In this document: in pieces, positions 46,399 through 56,129 of the stretch | How the letters are laid out: each line of letters starts with the position of its first letter | Numbering within the stretch: the first letter of the stretch is position 1 | Origin: Sphingobacterium sp. N143 | GTDB taxonomy: Bacteria; Bacteroidota; Bacteroidia; Sphingobacteriales; Sphingobacteriaceae | Direction of reading: 5' to 3' | Length of the DNA stretch: 64,000 nucleotides | Assembly (NCBI RefSeq): GCF_030325625.1 | Contig: NZ_JACAIS010000009.1 | Span: 1-64,000, forward strand | Program-made: the position numbers and the translations under genes | The notes under the pieces: generated by a model | Database searches by the model: none | The model's input: only the letters and a program-made list of their open reading frames with translations | Told to the model about the DNA's origin: nothing

Positions 46399-46920
46399 TC
46401 ACGCCAAAGAAGCGACGTCAGCATGTCGAAGGTACAAATTGGCGCAGGCCCGTGCATCAGAGAGTGCCTCATGGTGATTCAATTCAATCCCCAGGACTTC
46501 ACAACAGGCATTTAGCCGAGCAGGCTTAAAGCCTTTTGCCTGGTAAATACGAAAGGTACATTCCCATTTTTCATTTAACCCCAGACTATCGTAAGGCAGA
46601 TGATAATAGTTCATGGTCTTGCGTAAGACCCCTCTGTCAAACAATTCATTATGCGCAACCATAGTCCGGTTCTGAATAAGGGGATGGATCTGTGGGAATA
46701 ATTCTTTAAATGTAGGCGCATTAGCAGTATCCTTAGGTCGGATCCCATGGACACGCGTCGTCTGCCACATATACTGGTTTTGTGGAGGTTGGATCAGCGA
46801 GTAAAATTCATCGACAATAATCCCCTGCTCCACGACAACCAGGCCAATTGCACAGGCCGAGTTCTGATTGGCTGTTGCAGTTTCAAAATCTATTGCGGTA
46901 AAACTTAATCCTGACGGCAT
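46399..46920 (-). CDS. DnaQ-like 3'-5' exonuclease (DEDDh family)
   Basis: A 173-residue stand-alone exonuclease domain: Exo I AIDFETATA (D-x-E), Exo II TMVAHNELFDRGVL, Exo III HHEALSDARACA (H-x4-D), so all DEDDh metal and catalytic residues are present. It resembles the epsilon-subunit-type proofreading or RNase T-like proteins. It sits between the two polysaccharide loci with no evident functional link to them. Confidence 0.85.
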   Translation of the reverse strand: MPSGLSFTAIDFETATANQNSACAIGLVVVEQGIIVDEFYSLIQPPQNQYMWQTTRVHGIRPKDTANAPTFKELFPQIHPLIQNRTMVAHNELFDRGVLRKTMNYYHLPYDSLGLNEKWECTFRIYQAKGFKPARLNACCEVLGIELNHHEALSDARACANLYLRHADVASLA

Positions 46921-47011
46921 CTTAATTCTCCTAAAGTTGCGGTAAAATTAATACTTTTTTTAATTATCACCTATTCATGGGAAAACAAACATGCAAGTCC
47001 TCATTCACGGA

Positions 47012-48133
47012 TTATACGCCAGTATGCAATAAATCTTCTCTTTTCTCTTTCTTAGGCATGTGGATAATTTTGACTTCTGGGACTAGATTTGTCTCTGAGA
47101 TAAACTCTACTTTTCCGTCAAGTTCTACCATGGACATTTGGGCAAGCTCTCGGTGAATTGCATACTTTTCTGCTCCTTTAATGTCATAATTATGGAAGAT
47201 ATGTTGTTTTATTATCAAATAAAATCCACTCAACACCGATAATGTGGCTATAGCAAACCACCACTGCACGGAGGCATCAAATTGTACAATGTAAATAACT
47301 GATGCCCCAAGCACTAATTGGATCAAACCATATACAGTAGAAACGAACAGGCTGCTGTAGCCAACTTCATTGCTCAACATATGTAGCAGAAAGGTACGAT
47401 GTGGCTCAAAAATATGATAACCTTGGTAAATACGACGCATGACAGACCAGCCGATTTCAATTCCGTACACCCCAAGGAAAAGGATATAGGTAAAATCGCC
47501 TGTTTTCAGAATCAATTTGCCCAACGCGAACAACAGCATAAACGACAGGACTGCTGGCCCCACATCGCCTGCGAAACAAGCGGCTTTTTTACGAAAATTA
47601 AAAAAACCAAAGACTAATACCCCAAGCATAGTATAAATTAAAAAGTCCTGTTCAATATAATTTATCTTCGTATTGACATAAGCTAAAAGTCCCGCCATAA
47701 CTAATGTACAAAAAGCCGTCATCCCGTTGATCCCATCCATAAAATTGTATGCATTAATCACACCAACCGAAAATACAAGGGTTAAAGCCAAGTAGTACCA
47801 GGGGAAATTAAAAATACCAAACTCATAGCCCATTAACAAAACAGCCATCAGATGAATAATTAGCCTTGCAGATGGATTTACACCTCGAATATCATCCAGA
47901 AAAGAAACACAGGTCAATAAGCTAAGTCCAAAGAAAAACCATGGATACTCAAACCCGGAATAAACAAAATATATAATCGCTGCGATATAAAAAATAATTC
48001 CCGCTCCGCGGATAGTAATCTTAGTATGCGAAGATCGTTCATTAGGTTTATCAATTATATTAAACCTATTTGCAATTTTTAAGTAGAATACCTCTATAAC
48101 AAAAAGGAATATAAGCGTAAAAATATAAATCAT
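47012..48133 (-). CDS. WecA/MraY-like initiating glycosyltransferase (locus B)
   Basis: A 373-residue paralogue of the protein at 27684-28664, sharing DKPNERSSHTKITIRG, SFLDDIRG, NAYNFMDGINGMTA, FNFRKKAACFAGDVGP and FEPHRTFLLH. It carries an extra cytoplasmic C-terminal extension of about 50 residues (from KGAEKYAIH on). It transfers an N-acetylhexosamine-type phosphate to undecaprenyl phosphate. A good promoter is found upstream, so this last gene of locus B can be transcribed separately. Confidence 0.88.
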   Translation of the reverse strand: MIYIFTLIFLFVIEVFYLKIANRFNIIDKPNERSSHTKITIRGAGIIFYIAAIIYFVYSGFEYPWFFFGLSLLTCVSFLDDIRGVNPSARLIIHLMAVLLMGYEFGIFNFPWYYLALTLVFSVGVINAYNFMDGINGMTAFCTLVMAGLLAYVNTKINYIEQDFLIYTMLGVLVFGFFNFRKKAACFAGDVGPAVLSFMLLFALGKLILKTGDFTYILFLGVYGIEIGWSVMRRIYQGYHIFEPHRTFLLHMLSNEVGYSSLFVSTVYGLIQLVLGASVIYIVQFDASVQWWFAIATLSVLSGFYLIIKQHIFHNYDIKGAEKYAIHRELAQMSMVELDGKVEFISETNLVPEVKIIHMPKKEKREDLLHTGV

Positions 48134-48166
48134 AAAATATAATTAGCTGGTCAAATAAAAGCTGGA

Positions 48167-48199
48167 CAAATATAATAATATTAAGTTCTATTTAACAAA
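48167..48199 (-). promoter_or_regulatory. Bacteroidetes-type promoter for the locus B initiating transferase
   Basis: Minus strand TTTG (48199-48196), 21 nt, TATATTTG (48174-48167) matches the consensus. The ATG at 48133 lies 33 nt beyond the -7 box. Two more -7-like boxes (48257-48264 and 48275-48282) have no suitable -33 partner. Confidence 0.58.
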
Positions 48200-48309
48200 C
48201 GTGAATCGTATTTTAAACGCTACAATTTAAAAAAAAATCTTTCGGGTGAATCTATACAAAGATAATTAATACTTCAAAAGTAAAATCACTCCTGAATTTT
48301 AAGCTAAGA

Positions 48310-49143
48310 TTATTGGGAAAGCCCAAAGAAACCTCTGAATCGCCCATTTATGGCATTCAGAAATTTAGTTCGATTTTCAGTAAAAAAATATAAAACAAAA
48401 CGTATGATCTGATACCCCATGGAACTTATAAAAATAATCAACAGGGTCAAATTTAAATTTTTTCGCATAATAGCCCCATAACCATATGCATATCCAAAAG
48501 CTTTCTTTTTGTCCATAGTCATCACATTCAGTTCAGGGTGCCATACCTGCGTATCTGGTGAATATACCACATTATTCTTCTGTTGAATGGCACGAATAGC
48601 ATAATCTAACTCTTCTCCGCATGAAATTTTTGATCCCACGCCAAAATCTTCATTAAACTTCAACCGGATTTTGGTAAAGCAACTGATAGCTGAATAATTC
48701 AAGCTAAAATTAAACAAATTTAATTTCAGCTCAGATTTTGACCAGTTCCGCATAATGCCTTTATTTCTGTTTCGATCATATACACTGCCATACATCACAT
48801 CCACATCTGGATTCTTTTCAAAAAAACGTAGCGCACTAGAAATCGTATCCGGATAAAACTTGCAATCATCGTCAGGAAAAGTTATTATTGTTCCTTGGGC
48901 CAATTCTATCCCTTTATTCTTTGCTTTGGAAAGCCCTTTCTCTGTGGTTTTATAATATACCAATTGTAATTTCCCCTCATATGCTATAATAAGAGGAGAA
49001 AGGTCAATTTTATCATTTTGATCAACGATAATAACCTCGAAAACAGCCCTATTGCAGTCTTGCAAAATGAGGCTTTCTAATAATAACTCAACCTCTTCAT
49101 ATCTTCCATATGTAGATACAACCAAACTAATCTGTAACTTCAT
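48310..49143 (-). CDS. GT2-family glycosyltransferase
   Basis: A 277-residue GT-A enzyme: SLVVSTYGRYEEVELLLESL, EVIIVDQND, the KGLSKAKNKGIELAQG segment and the metal-binding TFPDDDCKF at about 90-98. CGEELDYAIRA is the ED-type catalytic base region. A hydrophobic helix near the C-terminus (LLIIFISSMGYQIIRFVLYF, about 230-250) suggests membrane attachment. It overlaps the polymerase gene by 17 nt. Confidence 0.86.
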   Translation of the reverse strand: MKLQISLVVSTYGRYEEVELLLESLILQDCNRAVFEVIIVDQNDKIDLSPLIIAYEGKLQLVYYKTTEKGLSKAKNKGIELAQGTIITFPDDDCKFYPDTISSALRFFEKNPDVDVMYGSVYDRNRNKGIMRNWSKSELKLNLFNFSLNYSAISCFTKIRLKFNEDFGVGSKISCGEELDYAIRAIQQKNNVVYSPDTQVWHPELNVMTMDKKKAFGYAYGYGAIMRKNLNLTLLIIFISSMGYQIIRFVLYFFTENRTKFLNAINGRFRGFFGLSQ

Positions 49144-50314
49144 TATCTTTTATTCTCTTCCAATCAATTTTATATGCTTCCACAACTAATAAATAGCCTT
49201 TCAATGTGATAATTGTCAGTAAACTTGTATAAAACTGCATAAATACCATAACCCAATCAAAGAAATAGATTAGATTGTAAAAAACTCCCAGCAATACAAT
49301 AATAAATAATGGATATTTTTTAAACACTAAAATTAACCAATAGAATCCCAATAAATATAATATTGTTAACGGGATTGCAAAATACTGGTACTTCATGTAC
49401 AAGTAAACTGGGAGTGTCAGATTAATAGACATGTAATTTTCCACAACAAATTCCTTTTCATACCCTAAGAAAAGATGTCGATAATAATTATTTGGCATGA
49501 CATCAAACTCGAAAATTTGTCCGGGTAAAATTGCATCTATACTTAATTTCAATTGGTGCCACACGCTAAACTTGTCATAAAAAGTTTCCAACTCCAAATT
49601 ATTATCAAAATAGTGAATTGGAAGCATAGATGATTCTAAAGTAGACATCCGGCCAAAAATCTGGTCCAGCAAAAAATCTATACTTATATCATATTCGGCA
49701 TCCCGCATGCGAGTAGCAAGCACGAAAATGATCGGTGTGACAAGAATTCCGTACTTTAAGAAAACAAACAATTTTTTCTTATAGTCTTTAAATATCACAA
49801 AAGAAAAACCAATGAAAAAGACGAAAAATATACTTATAATTCCGCTTCGACTTCCAGATAATGTAACAGAAAGAACATAAAACACAACTGCCAATATAAT
49901 GTTGGACTTTTTTTTCTGTGTAAAGAGCATCGCCAATAACAACGTAAACGGGTTAAAGAAAATGGAAAGGTAATTGACAAAGGTTCCATTTAACTCCCCG
50001 GTAACGGCAGCAGCAAATCCCCCTGTCGCATACACTATCCCTAGCTTAAGTAAAACAGAAAAATAGAATATGAATGTAACGGGCCTTCCTTCAATATTAG
50101 GTGCTATTATTTCATCTCGTTTGGGTAAGAACCATAAAATGAGAATGGAAATCACCAAGGGGGCAACAATGATCCATACAGCCTTTATCAAGGCATCCAG
50201 ATCCTCAAAATCTGAATATATTGGCCTAAATCCATTATATAAATAATAGCCCCCAGGTAAAATAACGTGAAGTATTAAAAAATATGCAATAATGGCAATA
50301 ATTGAATTTCTCAC
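49127..50314 (-). CDS. Wzy-like O-antigen/repeat-unit polymerase (locus B)
   Basis: A 395-residue integral membrane protein with about ten or more helices, a long periplasmic loop at about residues 215-300, and the TLSGSRSGIISIFFVFF segment resembling the SGSRxG motif common in Wzy-type polymerases. It is flanked by glycosyltransferases and close to wzx, which supports the assignment. Unlike locus A's polymerase it shows this motif clearly. Confidence 0.78.
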   Translation of the reverse strand: MRNSIIAIIAYFLILHVILPGGYYLYNGFRPIYSDFEDLDALIKAVWIIVAPLVISILILWFLPKRDEIIAPNIEGRPVTFIFYFSVLLKLGIVYATGGFAAAVTGELNGTFVNYLSIFFNPFTLLLAMLFTQKKKSNIILAVVFYVLSVTLSGSRSGIISIFFVFFIGFSFVIFKDYKKKLFVFLKYGILVTPIIFVLATRMRDAEYDISIDFLLDQIFGRMSTLESSMLPIHYFDNNLELETFYDKFSVWHQLKLSIDAILPGQIFEFDVMPNNYYRHLFLGYEKEFVVENYMSINLTLPVYLYMKYQYFAIPLTILYLLGFYWLILVFKKYPLFIIVLLGVFYNLIYFFDWVMVFMQFYTSLLTIITLKGYLLVVEAYKIDWKRIKDNEVTD

Positions 50315-50323
50315 AGTTGAATA

Positions 50324-51286
50324 TTACCCAAATAATTTATTAATCCACATCTCAATCGAATATCCTGTTGGTTTCACTTCAAATGGACTATTCATAAAAT
50401 CCAAAATTTCTTCGGAAAACTCCCCCGAAGTTACAAAAATTTGATCTTTATTAAATATAATGTCCTGTTTGACATAGTAGTTATTAGTAAGCAATTTCTT
50501 ACCGCTTTCAATGGTCTCAATAGTTCTTTGGGACATACCCGTCTGCGACGAGCTTCCCATGTCAAATATAATTTTTGACCTCCAAAACAATGCTAAGTAG
50601 TCCGCTCGACTCAGTGGAGAAAATTTAATTATACTTCTATCATAACGCTTTCCCTTAAACCAGTCTTTTACATAAGTGGTAAAAGGCATAATGAGGATAG
50701 CCTTTAGTTTGAGCTGATGTTTGTCTGCAAACGATTGTAGTTTACTCATAATATGATATCGCTCCGGTAAATAAGACACCAGAAAAAGGATATCATACTG
50801 ATATTCATATTTATCATTTAAATAAATATCGCTTAAGTAAAAATTTGGTAGATAAACCAAATTCGGATATTTCGCAATATCTTCATAATCAAAAGAGAAC
50901 ACACGATCAAATTTATCAATCAAATGTGAAAATGGATTATTCTTTTCAGAATCCCATTGATGCATAATTTTAATTGCAGCAGGATACCGCTCCTTGAATA
51001 AATCTAGAAATTCCAACGACATCTTAAAGCCTTTTATTACAAACAAATAATCAAATTCAATATGATCAAATTTTCTACATATGGCCCGATAATGATTTGC
51101 TTGAAGTTTTTCGAGTTTATTGGGAAAGAAATTATTAACGATAGTAAATTTAAACGAGTAGTCACGCTCAGGTACAAAATACACGTTTGCTCCGAGGCGC
51201 TCCAATTCAGCTTTTATAATTTCATGATAATTATAAAAAATGGGTGCTATAAAAAGAATATTTTTGTTGTTTAAATCTATCTGCAT
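50324..51286 (-). CDS. Probable glycosyltransferase (GT-B, CgeB-like)
   Basis: A 320-residue soluble protein. ILFIAPIFYNYHEIIKAEL at the start, FDYLFVIKGF, IKIMHQWDSEKN, DRVFSFDYEDIAKYP and the C-terminal IIFDMGSSSQTGMSQRTIETIESGKKLLTNN resemble CgeB/spore-maturation-like and LPS-core GT-B proteins, where the last segment contributes to the donor site. Family identity is judged by pattern only. It lies between wzy and wzx. Confidence 0.6.
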   Translation of the reverse strand: MQIDLNNKNILFIAPIFYNYHEIIKAELERLGANVYFVPERDYSFKFTIVNNFFPNKLEKLQANHYRAICRKFDHIEFDYLFVIKGFKMSLEFLDLFKERYPAAIKIMHQWDSEKNNPFSHLIDKFDRVFSFDYEDIAKYPNLVYLPNFYLSDIYLNDKYEYQYDILFLVSYLPERYHIMSKLQSFADKHQLKLKAILIMPFTTYVKDWFKGKRYDRSIIKFSPLSRADYLALFWRSKIIFDMGSSSQTGMSQRTIETIESGKKLLTNNYYVKQDIIFNKDQIFVTSGEFSEEILDFMNSPFEVKPTGYSIEMWINKLFG

Positions 51287-51298
51287 AACATCTATAAA

Positions 51299-52834
51299 TT
51301 AAGTACGCACCTGCTTAATAATCTGTTTCGCCCGGTTTCGTATAGTCTTCGATGTTGCATATTGCAAAATAAACGCAAGTGCGATCAATCCTCCTATCAT
51401 TGCAGCAACAGTTAAAAGATTCGTCTTAGATTTCTCCATTGTCTGCAAGTACGGCAGCAAAGATAGTGAAGACACTAGAATGAAACTTACAGGAATCAAC
51501 ATAGGCTTAAAAATTGCCTTCAATGAAGTCGAAAAAGAGATTTTAAGGTATTTAAGCATGAAATAATAATAAGTTACCCCGGCGATAAGAAAAGCAACCA
51601 GCTTAAATACAGCAAATGATACAAGTCCCAAATAGTGAATCGACACACCTATTCCGATCCAAAAAACAAAGGGTAATAATGTGTTCACGAGGTACATTTT
51701 CTTTATCTGTTCAGTAGCCATTAGCAGAATTCCCGTGGGATAAGAAATAAAAGCAAGAAGATTACAAAGTACGAGATATTGAGCTATATGGATAGATTCT
51801 TCATATGCTGATCCCACCCAGGAAATAACCAAGGGGCCGGTCATCATGCATACAGCTAAAATCGGTAGTATAACAAGTGGAGCAAACAATGACGTTACCT
51901 GAAGGTAAAAAGTCCGTAACCCCTCTTCATCGTTTTTACCAATAAAGTAGTTAAATCTAGCATTAAATGGGGAAAAAAGAATGCCAAATATACTCCTACT
52001 AAAGCTAAGCAATGTTAGTCCAATTGCATAAATTGCAACGTCCTTGGCTCCAAAAATCTTACCAATAGCCACCGAGTCAAGCTCATAATACAATATCCAA
52101 GAAACCGTCATAAAAAGGCTCGTGAATGCCAAATTTTTGGTTTTTATGAATACGTTCCGATTAAATTTAAATGATTTAAATACGGCTATAAAATCATAGT
52201 TAAATTGTTTTTTTACAATATACATTGTAGTTAGAAGCGACAAGAAGGTAATAATCTGTGTAAATAGAAAATAACCAACAATATCATAATGTTCAACCCT
52301 AAAAAACCAAAATACTGCACAAATTTTAATGATACTAGCGAGCGTATTGGTACGTTGAACAATGTAATCCGCAAGGCGTATACCACAGATCATCTGCAAC
52401 ATACGCTGCAATAAGGTCAAAGGTGTCGATAGGGCCAATACCAGCAAAAGGGATGAAGCGGTCTTATAACTCGTCACATCATCCAAACCACTAATCAACA
52501 AATCAGGCTTTAAACTCAATAGTGCGAAACCAACGATAAATAAGAGCAGAAATAGAAACAATATGAAACCCGAAAACCCGATGACTTTAATTTCCTCAGA
52601 TCTGTTATTTTGAGAAAAATATTCAGCTGCGTATTTCTGTCCCGCGTTAATAAAGCCCAGGTCTGCATAAGCCAAAAAAATTGAAGTGGAAATACAAATT
52701 GTATATACCCCGTATAGCTGTGGATTCGATGAAAGAAAGGGGACCACGACAAACATGGAAAGGAAGTTTAACACCATAGATATACTCTGCCATAGGTATA
52801 TTTTAATGTAATTTATGGTATAGTTACTCCCCAT
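51299..52834 (-). CDS. Wzx-like oligosaccharide flippase (locus B)
   Basis: A 511-residue MOP-family membrane protein with about fourteen hydrophobic helices (for example ISMVLNFLSMFVVVPFLSS, ATSILLVLALSTPL-type segments). It carries the repeat unit that contains the nonulosonic acid to the periplasm. It is longer than the locus A flippase, with which it shares only fold-level likeness. Its start overlaps the gene at 52824 by 11 nt. Confidence 0.85.
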   Translation of the reverse strand: MGSNYTINYIKIYLWQSISMVLNFLSMFVVVPFLSSNPQLYGVYTICISTSIFLAYADLGFINAGQKYAAEYFSQNNRSEEIKVIGFSGFILFLFLLLFIVGFALLSLKPDLLISGLDDVTSYKTASSLLLVLALSTPLTLLQRMLQMICGIRLADYIVQRTNTLASIIKICAVFWFFRVEHYDIVGYFLFTQIITFLSLLTTMYIVKKQFNYDFIAVFKSFKFNRNVFIKTKNLAFTSLFMTVSWILYYELDSVAIGKIFGAKDVAIYAIGLTLLSFSRSIFGILFSPFNARFNYFIGKNDEEGLRTFYLQVTSLFAPLVILPILAVCMMTGPLVISWVGSAYEESIHIAQYLVLCNLLAFISYPTGILLMATEQIKKMYLVNTLLPFVFWIGIGVSIHYLGLVSFAVFKLVAFLIAGVTYYYFMLKYLKISFSTSLKAIFKPMLIPVSFILVSSLSLLPYLQTMEKSKTNLLTVAAMIGGLIALAFILQYATSKTIRNRAKQIIKQVRT

Positions 52835-53996
52835 AATATGCAGTTAATGTTTTTAAAAAAATCTCACTGGATCTGGTTTTCTCACTTTCAGTCGAAGTCA
52901 AATAATCATATAGGTATGCATCGTATATCAGCTCATCAACTTTATTGATCTTGATATCAGAAGCGGTGTAATTATCGATGTTGATCAAGGCACTTCCCAA
53001 TTTGACTGAAAAATGTGAAATAAAATAGTCATACTGTGGCATTACCTTTTTAATTGCTTCAGTAGTCAAGGTAAGCACAGGTTTTTTATTTAAAACAGCA
53101 AAACTTTGGGATGTCGAAATATGAGCCAAAACAAACTCACAATCACGTGTTAATTGGCTTGTTTTACCAAACACAATTTTGCGACCATTAAACGGATTCT
53201 TTGATCTATACATCTCTGCCTTTGGATGCGCTGCAATAACAATAGAAAGCTGGAATTTTTCTTCAATAACATCGAAAAATCTATTTATTGATTCATAATA
53301 TGGATCTGCATCAACGCTTTTTATTCCCAATAGTTTAAAATCGGGATGAAGAGGCAGATATTCGTCTAAAAATAAACAAAACTTTCCTTCGACCACTGAC
53401 GCTCCAGTAAGATTTTCTAATGCCGTATCATAATCATGTGAGTTTATTGGTACATTCCTGGACTGCTGTTTCTCCACATCAGCAGCTATTCCAACAGTTA
53501 GATAACCAAAGTTGCCGGCAGAGAATACAATATCATAAGGTTTTATATAACCTATCTTCTTTAGCAATCCTGCGTATTTATTCTTTACAAATCCAGCGAG
53601 GGTAACTGGGTTCAAACTCCTTAAAATTTTTTCTTTTAATGTACTCTCTCGATTCGAGACAGGCAACGCTCCACGTGCAAAAAAAGAGATCATACAATCA
53701 TATTTGGTCAACAGCCGGAATAGATCAATGACACGGTATTCATAGGTAATATGCAGCACAAAAAAACATTCTTTGACTTTGCAACCTGCTAATTTATGAC
53801 CTAACTCCCTTCTATTTTCAATTTTTACCACTCTTCCATCAACCAGACGGTCCGGAAGTATATTCGGAAAATAGATTCCACTAAGATCCCAGTACTCCAC
53901 CTCAAAACCATGATGATTGAGTGTCGCAAAATAAAAATCTTTCACGACTTTCTCTGTCAATGGTTGATATCCAATTACAATTACTTTTTTAATCAT
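52824..53996 (-). CDS. Unassigned protein, candidate nonulosonate (legionaminyl) transferase
   Basis: A protein of about 390 residues with no database name I can give. In its second half it shows FCLFLDEYLPLHPDF (about 209-223), SIVIAAHPKAEMY (about 254-266), and LAHISTSQSFAVLNKKPV (about 293-310). Known bacterial sialyltransferase families GT38, GT52 and GT80 share a D/E-D/E-G motif, an HP motif and a later Ser/Thr motif in this order and spacing; here DEY, HPK and STS take these places. It lies directly downstream of the CMP-nonulosonate genes and upstream of wzx. Start at ATG 53996 (54002 possible). Confidence 0.5.
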   Translation of the reverse strand: MIKKVIVIGYQPLTEKVVKDFYFATLNHHGFEVEYWDLSGIYFPNILPDRLVDGRVVKIENRRELGHKLAGCKVKECFFVLHITYEYRVIDLFRLLTKYDCMISFFARGALPVSNRESTLKEKILRSLNPVTLAGFVKNKYAGLLKKIGYIKPYDIVFSAGNFGYLTVGIAADVEKQQSRNVPINSHDYDTALENLTGASVVEGKFCLFLDEYLPLHPDFKLLGIKSVDADPYYESINRFFDVIEEKFQLSIVIAAHPKAEMYRSKNPFNGRKIVFGKTSQLTRDCEFVLAHISTSQSFAVLNKKPVLTLTTEAIKKVMPQYDYFISHFSVKLGSALINIDNYTASDIKINKVDELIYDAYLYDYLTSTESEKTRSSEIFLKTLTAYYGE

Positions 53997-54029
53997 CCCC
54001 ATCAAAAATCTACATCGTATTACTTAAGA

Positions 54030-54782
54030 TTAGATAGCAGTCCATCCACCATCCACCATCAAGTTATGCCCCGTGATAAAAGAAGCATCATCGGACAATA
54101 GGAAGCTAATGGCAGGGGCGATCTCCTCAGGCCGTCCCATCCTGCCCAATGGAGATTTTTCGCTATATCTCTTAATGAACGTAGGGTGCTGATTTTTTTC
54201 ATCAATAATTCCCCCAGGAGAAACGCAGTTTACACGTATGTTATACTTTCCATAATATGAGGCCAAATACCTAGAAAAATTGATCACCCCTCCCTTGATT
54301 GCTGCATAAGCAGCAGGTGAAGTTCCTCCATATTCTTCATAAAGCGAAAAATCATTCCCAACAACACCATAAATAGACGCTATATTTACGATTGCGCCTG
54401 ACTGCTGTCGCTTCATAAGCTCTAATACTTGTTGGCAGATATAAAATACAGAATTGAGTTGCATGTCGACATTGTCTTGCCAGGACTCGAAAGGAATATG
54501 CTCAAATCTTGTCCCCCAATCGGAAGTTCGTGGATAGGCCAAATTGACTAATCCATCAATCTTACCATATTTATTTACCGCAAAGTCCACCAAGCGGTCT
54601 ATCTCTTGCTTTTGCGCCACATTGCATTGAAAAAAGTCAAACGTACTTTCCTCATTAGCTCGTTGAACAATATCAACGCCTAGGACAACGGCACCTTTTT
54701 GAACCAAATCAGCAACTGTCAACGAACCAATTAAACCTGAAGCGCCAGTCACAATAACGACTTTATCCTTTAATGCACTCAT
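54030..54782 (-). CDS. SDR oxidoreductase, PtmA-like
   Basis: A 250-residue classical short-chain dehydrogenase: TGASGLIGS at residues 12-20, VNLAYPRTSDW (NNAG-region variant), IVNIASIYG, catalytic YAAIK (about 163) and VSPGGI. PtmA of Campylobacter, in the legionaminic acid locus, is a member of this family of uncertain exact role. Last gene of the legionaminic block; 51 nt downstream of the aminotransferase gene. Confidence 0.8.
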   Translation of the reverse strand: MSALKDKVVIVTGASGLIGSLTVADLVQKGAVVLGVDIVQRANEESTFDFFQCNVAQKQEIDRLVDFAVNKYGKIDGLVNLAYPRTSDWGTRFEHIPFESWQDNVDMQLNSVFYICQQVLELMKRQQSGAIVNIASIYGVVGNDFSLYEEYGGTSPAAYAAIKGGVINFSRYLASYYGKYNIRVNCVSPGGIIDEKNQHPTFIKRYSEKSPLGRMGRPEEIAPAISFLLSDDASFITGHNLMVDGGWTAI

Positions 54783-54833
54783 GAATAACTATTATATTTT
54801 AAAAAACTATATTTATCAAGGTCATGGATACTA

Positions 54834-56129
54834 TTAATTGTATTTCCTAAAAACAGGTTTAATGACTTTTGATTTTAAAAAATCACTAATATCACTTTCT
54901 AAAGCTTTTTTAACCACTTCCAAAGAAGCTTGTACCGCCTCTAAAGTTAGCTCCAATTCTCTATCTTGATGGGCATATGATAGAGCCAGATATGGCATCA
55001 TTACTCCATTTTTAATCATTTCCTGTGCGAACAAAGTTCTTAATGGCAAAGAAACATTATGTTCAGCATCCTTTACGACATAATTTGGTGAACAAGCAAA
55101 TCCTTCCACATAAAAATTATCTGCCAAACCTAGATTTCTGGAAATATCATTCATTCCTGCCGTCAATTTCGTTCCAAAATCCCAAAAATGTTGTACGACA
55201 TTGTCACGTTGCAACAGCTCTACCGTTTTGATAAAAGCACCTAATGCGCTCATTTCTGCCCCATGAGTCGTTGAAGTTAGAAAAACCCGTTCGGCCCCCT
55301 CTTCCAGAATACCACCAATCTGCATAATTTCCTTCTTTCCGCCGAGCGCTGCCACGGCAAAACCATTGGCCATAGCCTTTCCAAAAGTACAGAGGTCCGG
55401 TTCTATATTGAAATAAGACTGTGCTCCCCTCAGATCCCATCGAAATCCAGTGATCATTTCATCAAGAATAAATACGGCTCCATTACGATGACACAAATCT
55501 TTTACCTGATGCAAAAAATTATCAACTGGGCCTACTGTTGTCGTAGGCTCCATGATGATACCCGCAATTTGATTGGGGTATTGATCAAACAATATATTCA
55601 AGGAATGGACATCATTATAATGGAACTTGAGTGTATATTGACCAAATTCGCTTGGGATTCCACGTTCGAGCACTGTAGAACCAATAAACCAGTCATCATA
55701 AGAAAAGAAAGGTTGCTCAAATGGAACAGCAATATATTTTCTACCTGTATAAGCTCTGGCTAGCTTTACCGCTGCACTAGTTACAGCTGACCCATGTTTG
55801 GCAAACTTTACCATCTCAACGGAAGGTAATAAGTTCACCATTAACTCTGCAGCAGCCAGCTCCGTCATGGAAGCACGGGTAAGATTATTACCCTTTAAAA
55901 TTTCAGCATAACATGCGTCCGCGATTTCTTTATTACCATATCCAATATTCACAGACCGTAAACCCATCCCAAAATCTAAGTATTTACGTCCTTGTTCATC
56001 GAAGACATAGCAGCCTTCCCCTCTTTCTAATATGGATGGTGCATTTTCGGGAAACTGATCGTCGCCACGGGAATAAGTGTGTGCTCCCCCGGGTATTAGT
56101 TCATGTAATCTCTCTTTATAACTCATCAT
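54834..56129 (-). CDS. Class III PLP aminotransferase (glutamate-1-semialdehyde aminomutase-like)
   Basis: A 431-residue fold-type I enzyme resembling HemL: IPGGAHTYSRGDDQFP near the N-terminus, VKFAKHGSAVTSAAVKLARA, DEMITGFRW with the PLP-ring Asp, and CTFGKAMANGF with the PLP Lys (about 262). HemL-type enzymes appear in several nonulosonate clusters, but this one departs from HemL in details and may use a sugar or short acid. The frame extends to 56183; the ATG at 56129 fits the family start and overlaps the previous gene by 14 nt. Confidence 0.78.
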   Translation of the reverse strand: MMSYKERLHELIPGGAHTYSRGDDQFPENAPSILERGEGCYVFDEQGRKYLDFGMGLRSVNIGYGNKEIADACYAEILKGNNLTRASMTELAAAELMVNLLPSVEMVKFAKHGSAVTSAAVKLARAYTGRKYIAVPFEQPFFSYDDWFIGSTVLERGIPSEFGQYTLKFHYNDVHSLNILFDQYPNQIAGIIMEPTTTVGPVDNFLHQVKDLCHRNGAVFILDEMITGFRWDLRGAQSYFNIEPDLCTFGKAMANGFAVAALGGKKEIMQIGGILEEGAERVFLTSTTHGAEMSALGAFIKTVELLQRDNVVQHFWDFGTKLTAGMNDISRNLGLADNFYVEGFACSPNYVVKDAEHNVSLPLRTLFAQEMIKNGVMMPYLALSYAHQDRELELTLEAVQASLEVVKKALESDISDFLKSKVIKPVFRKYN

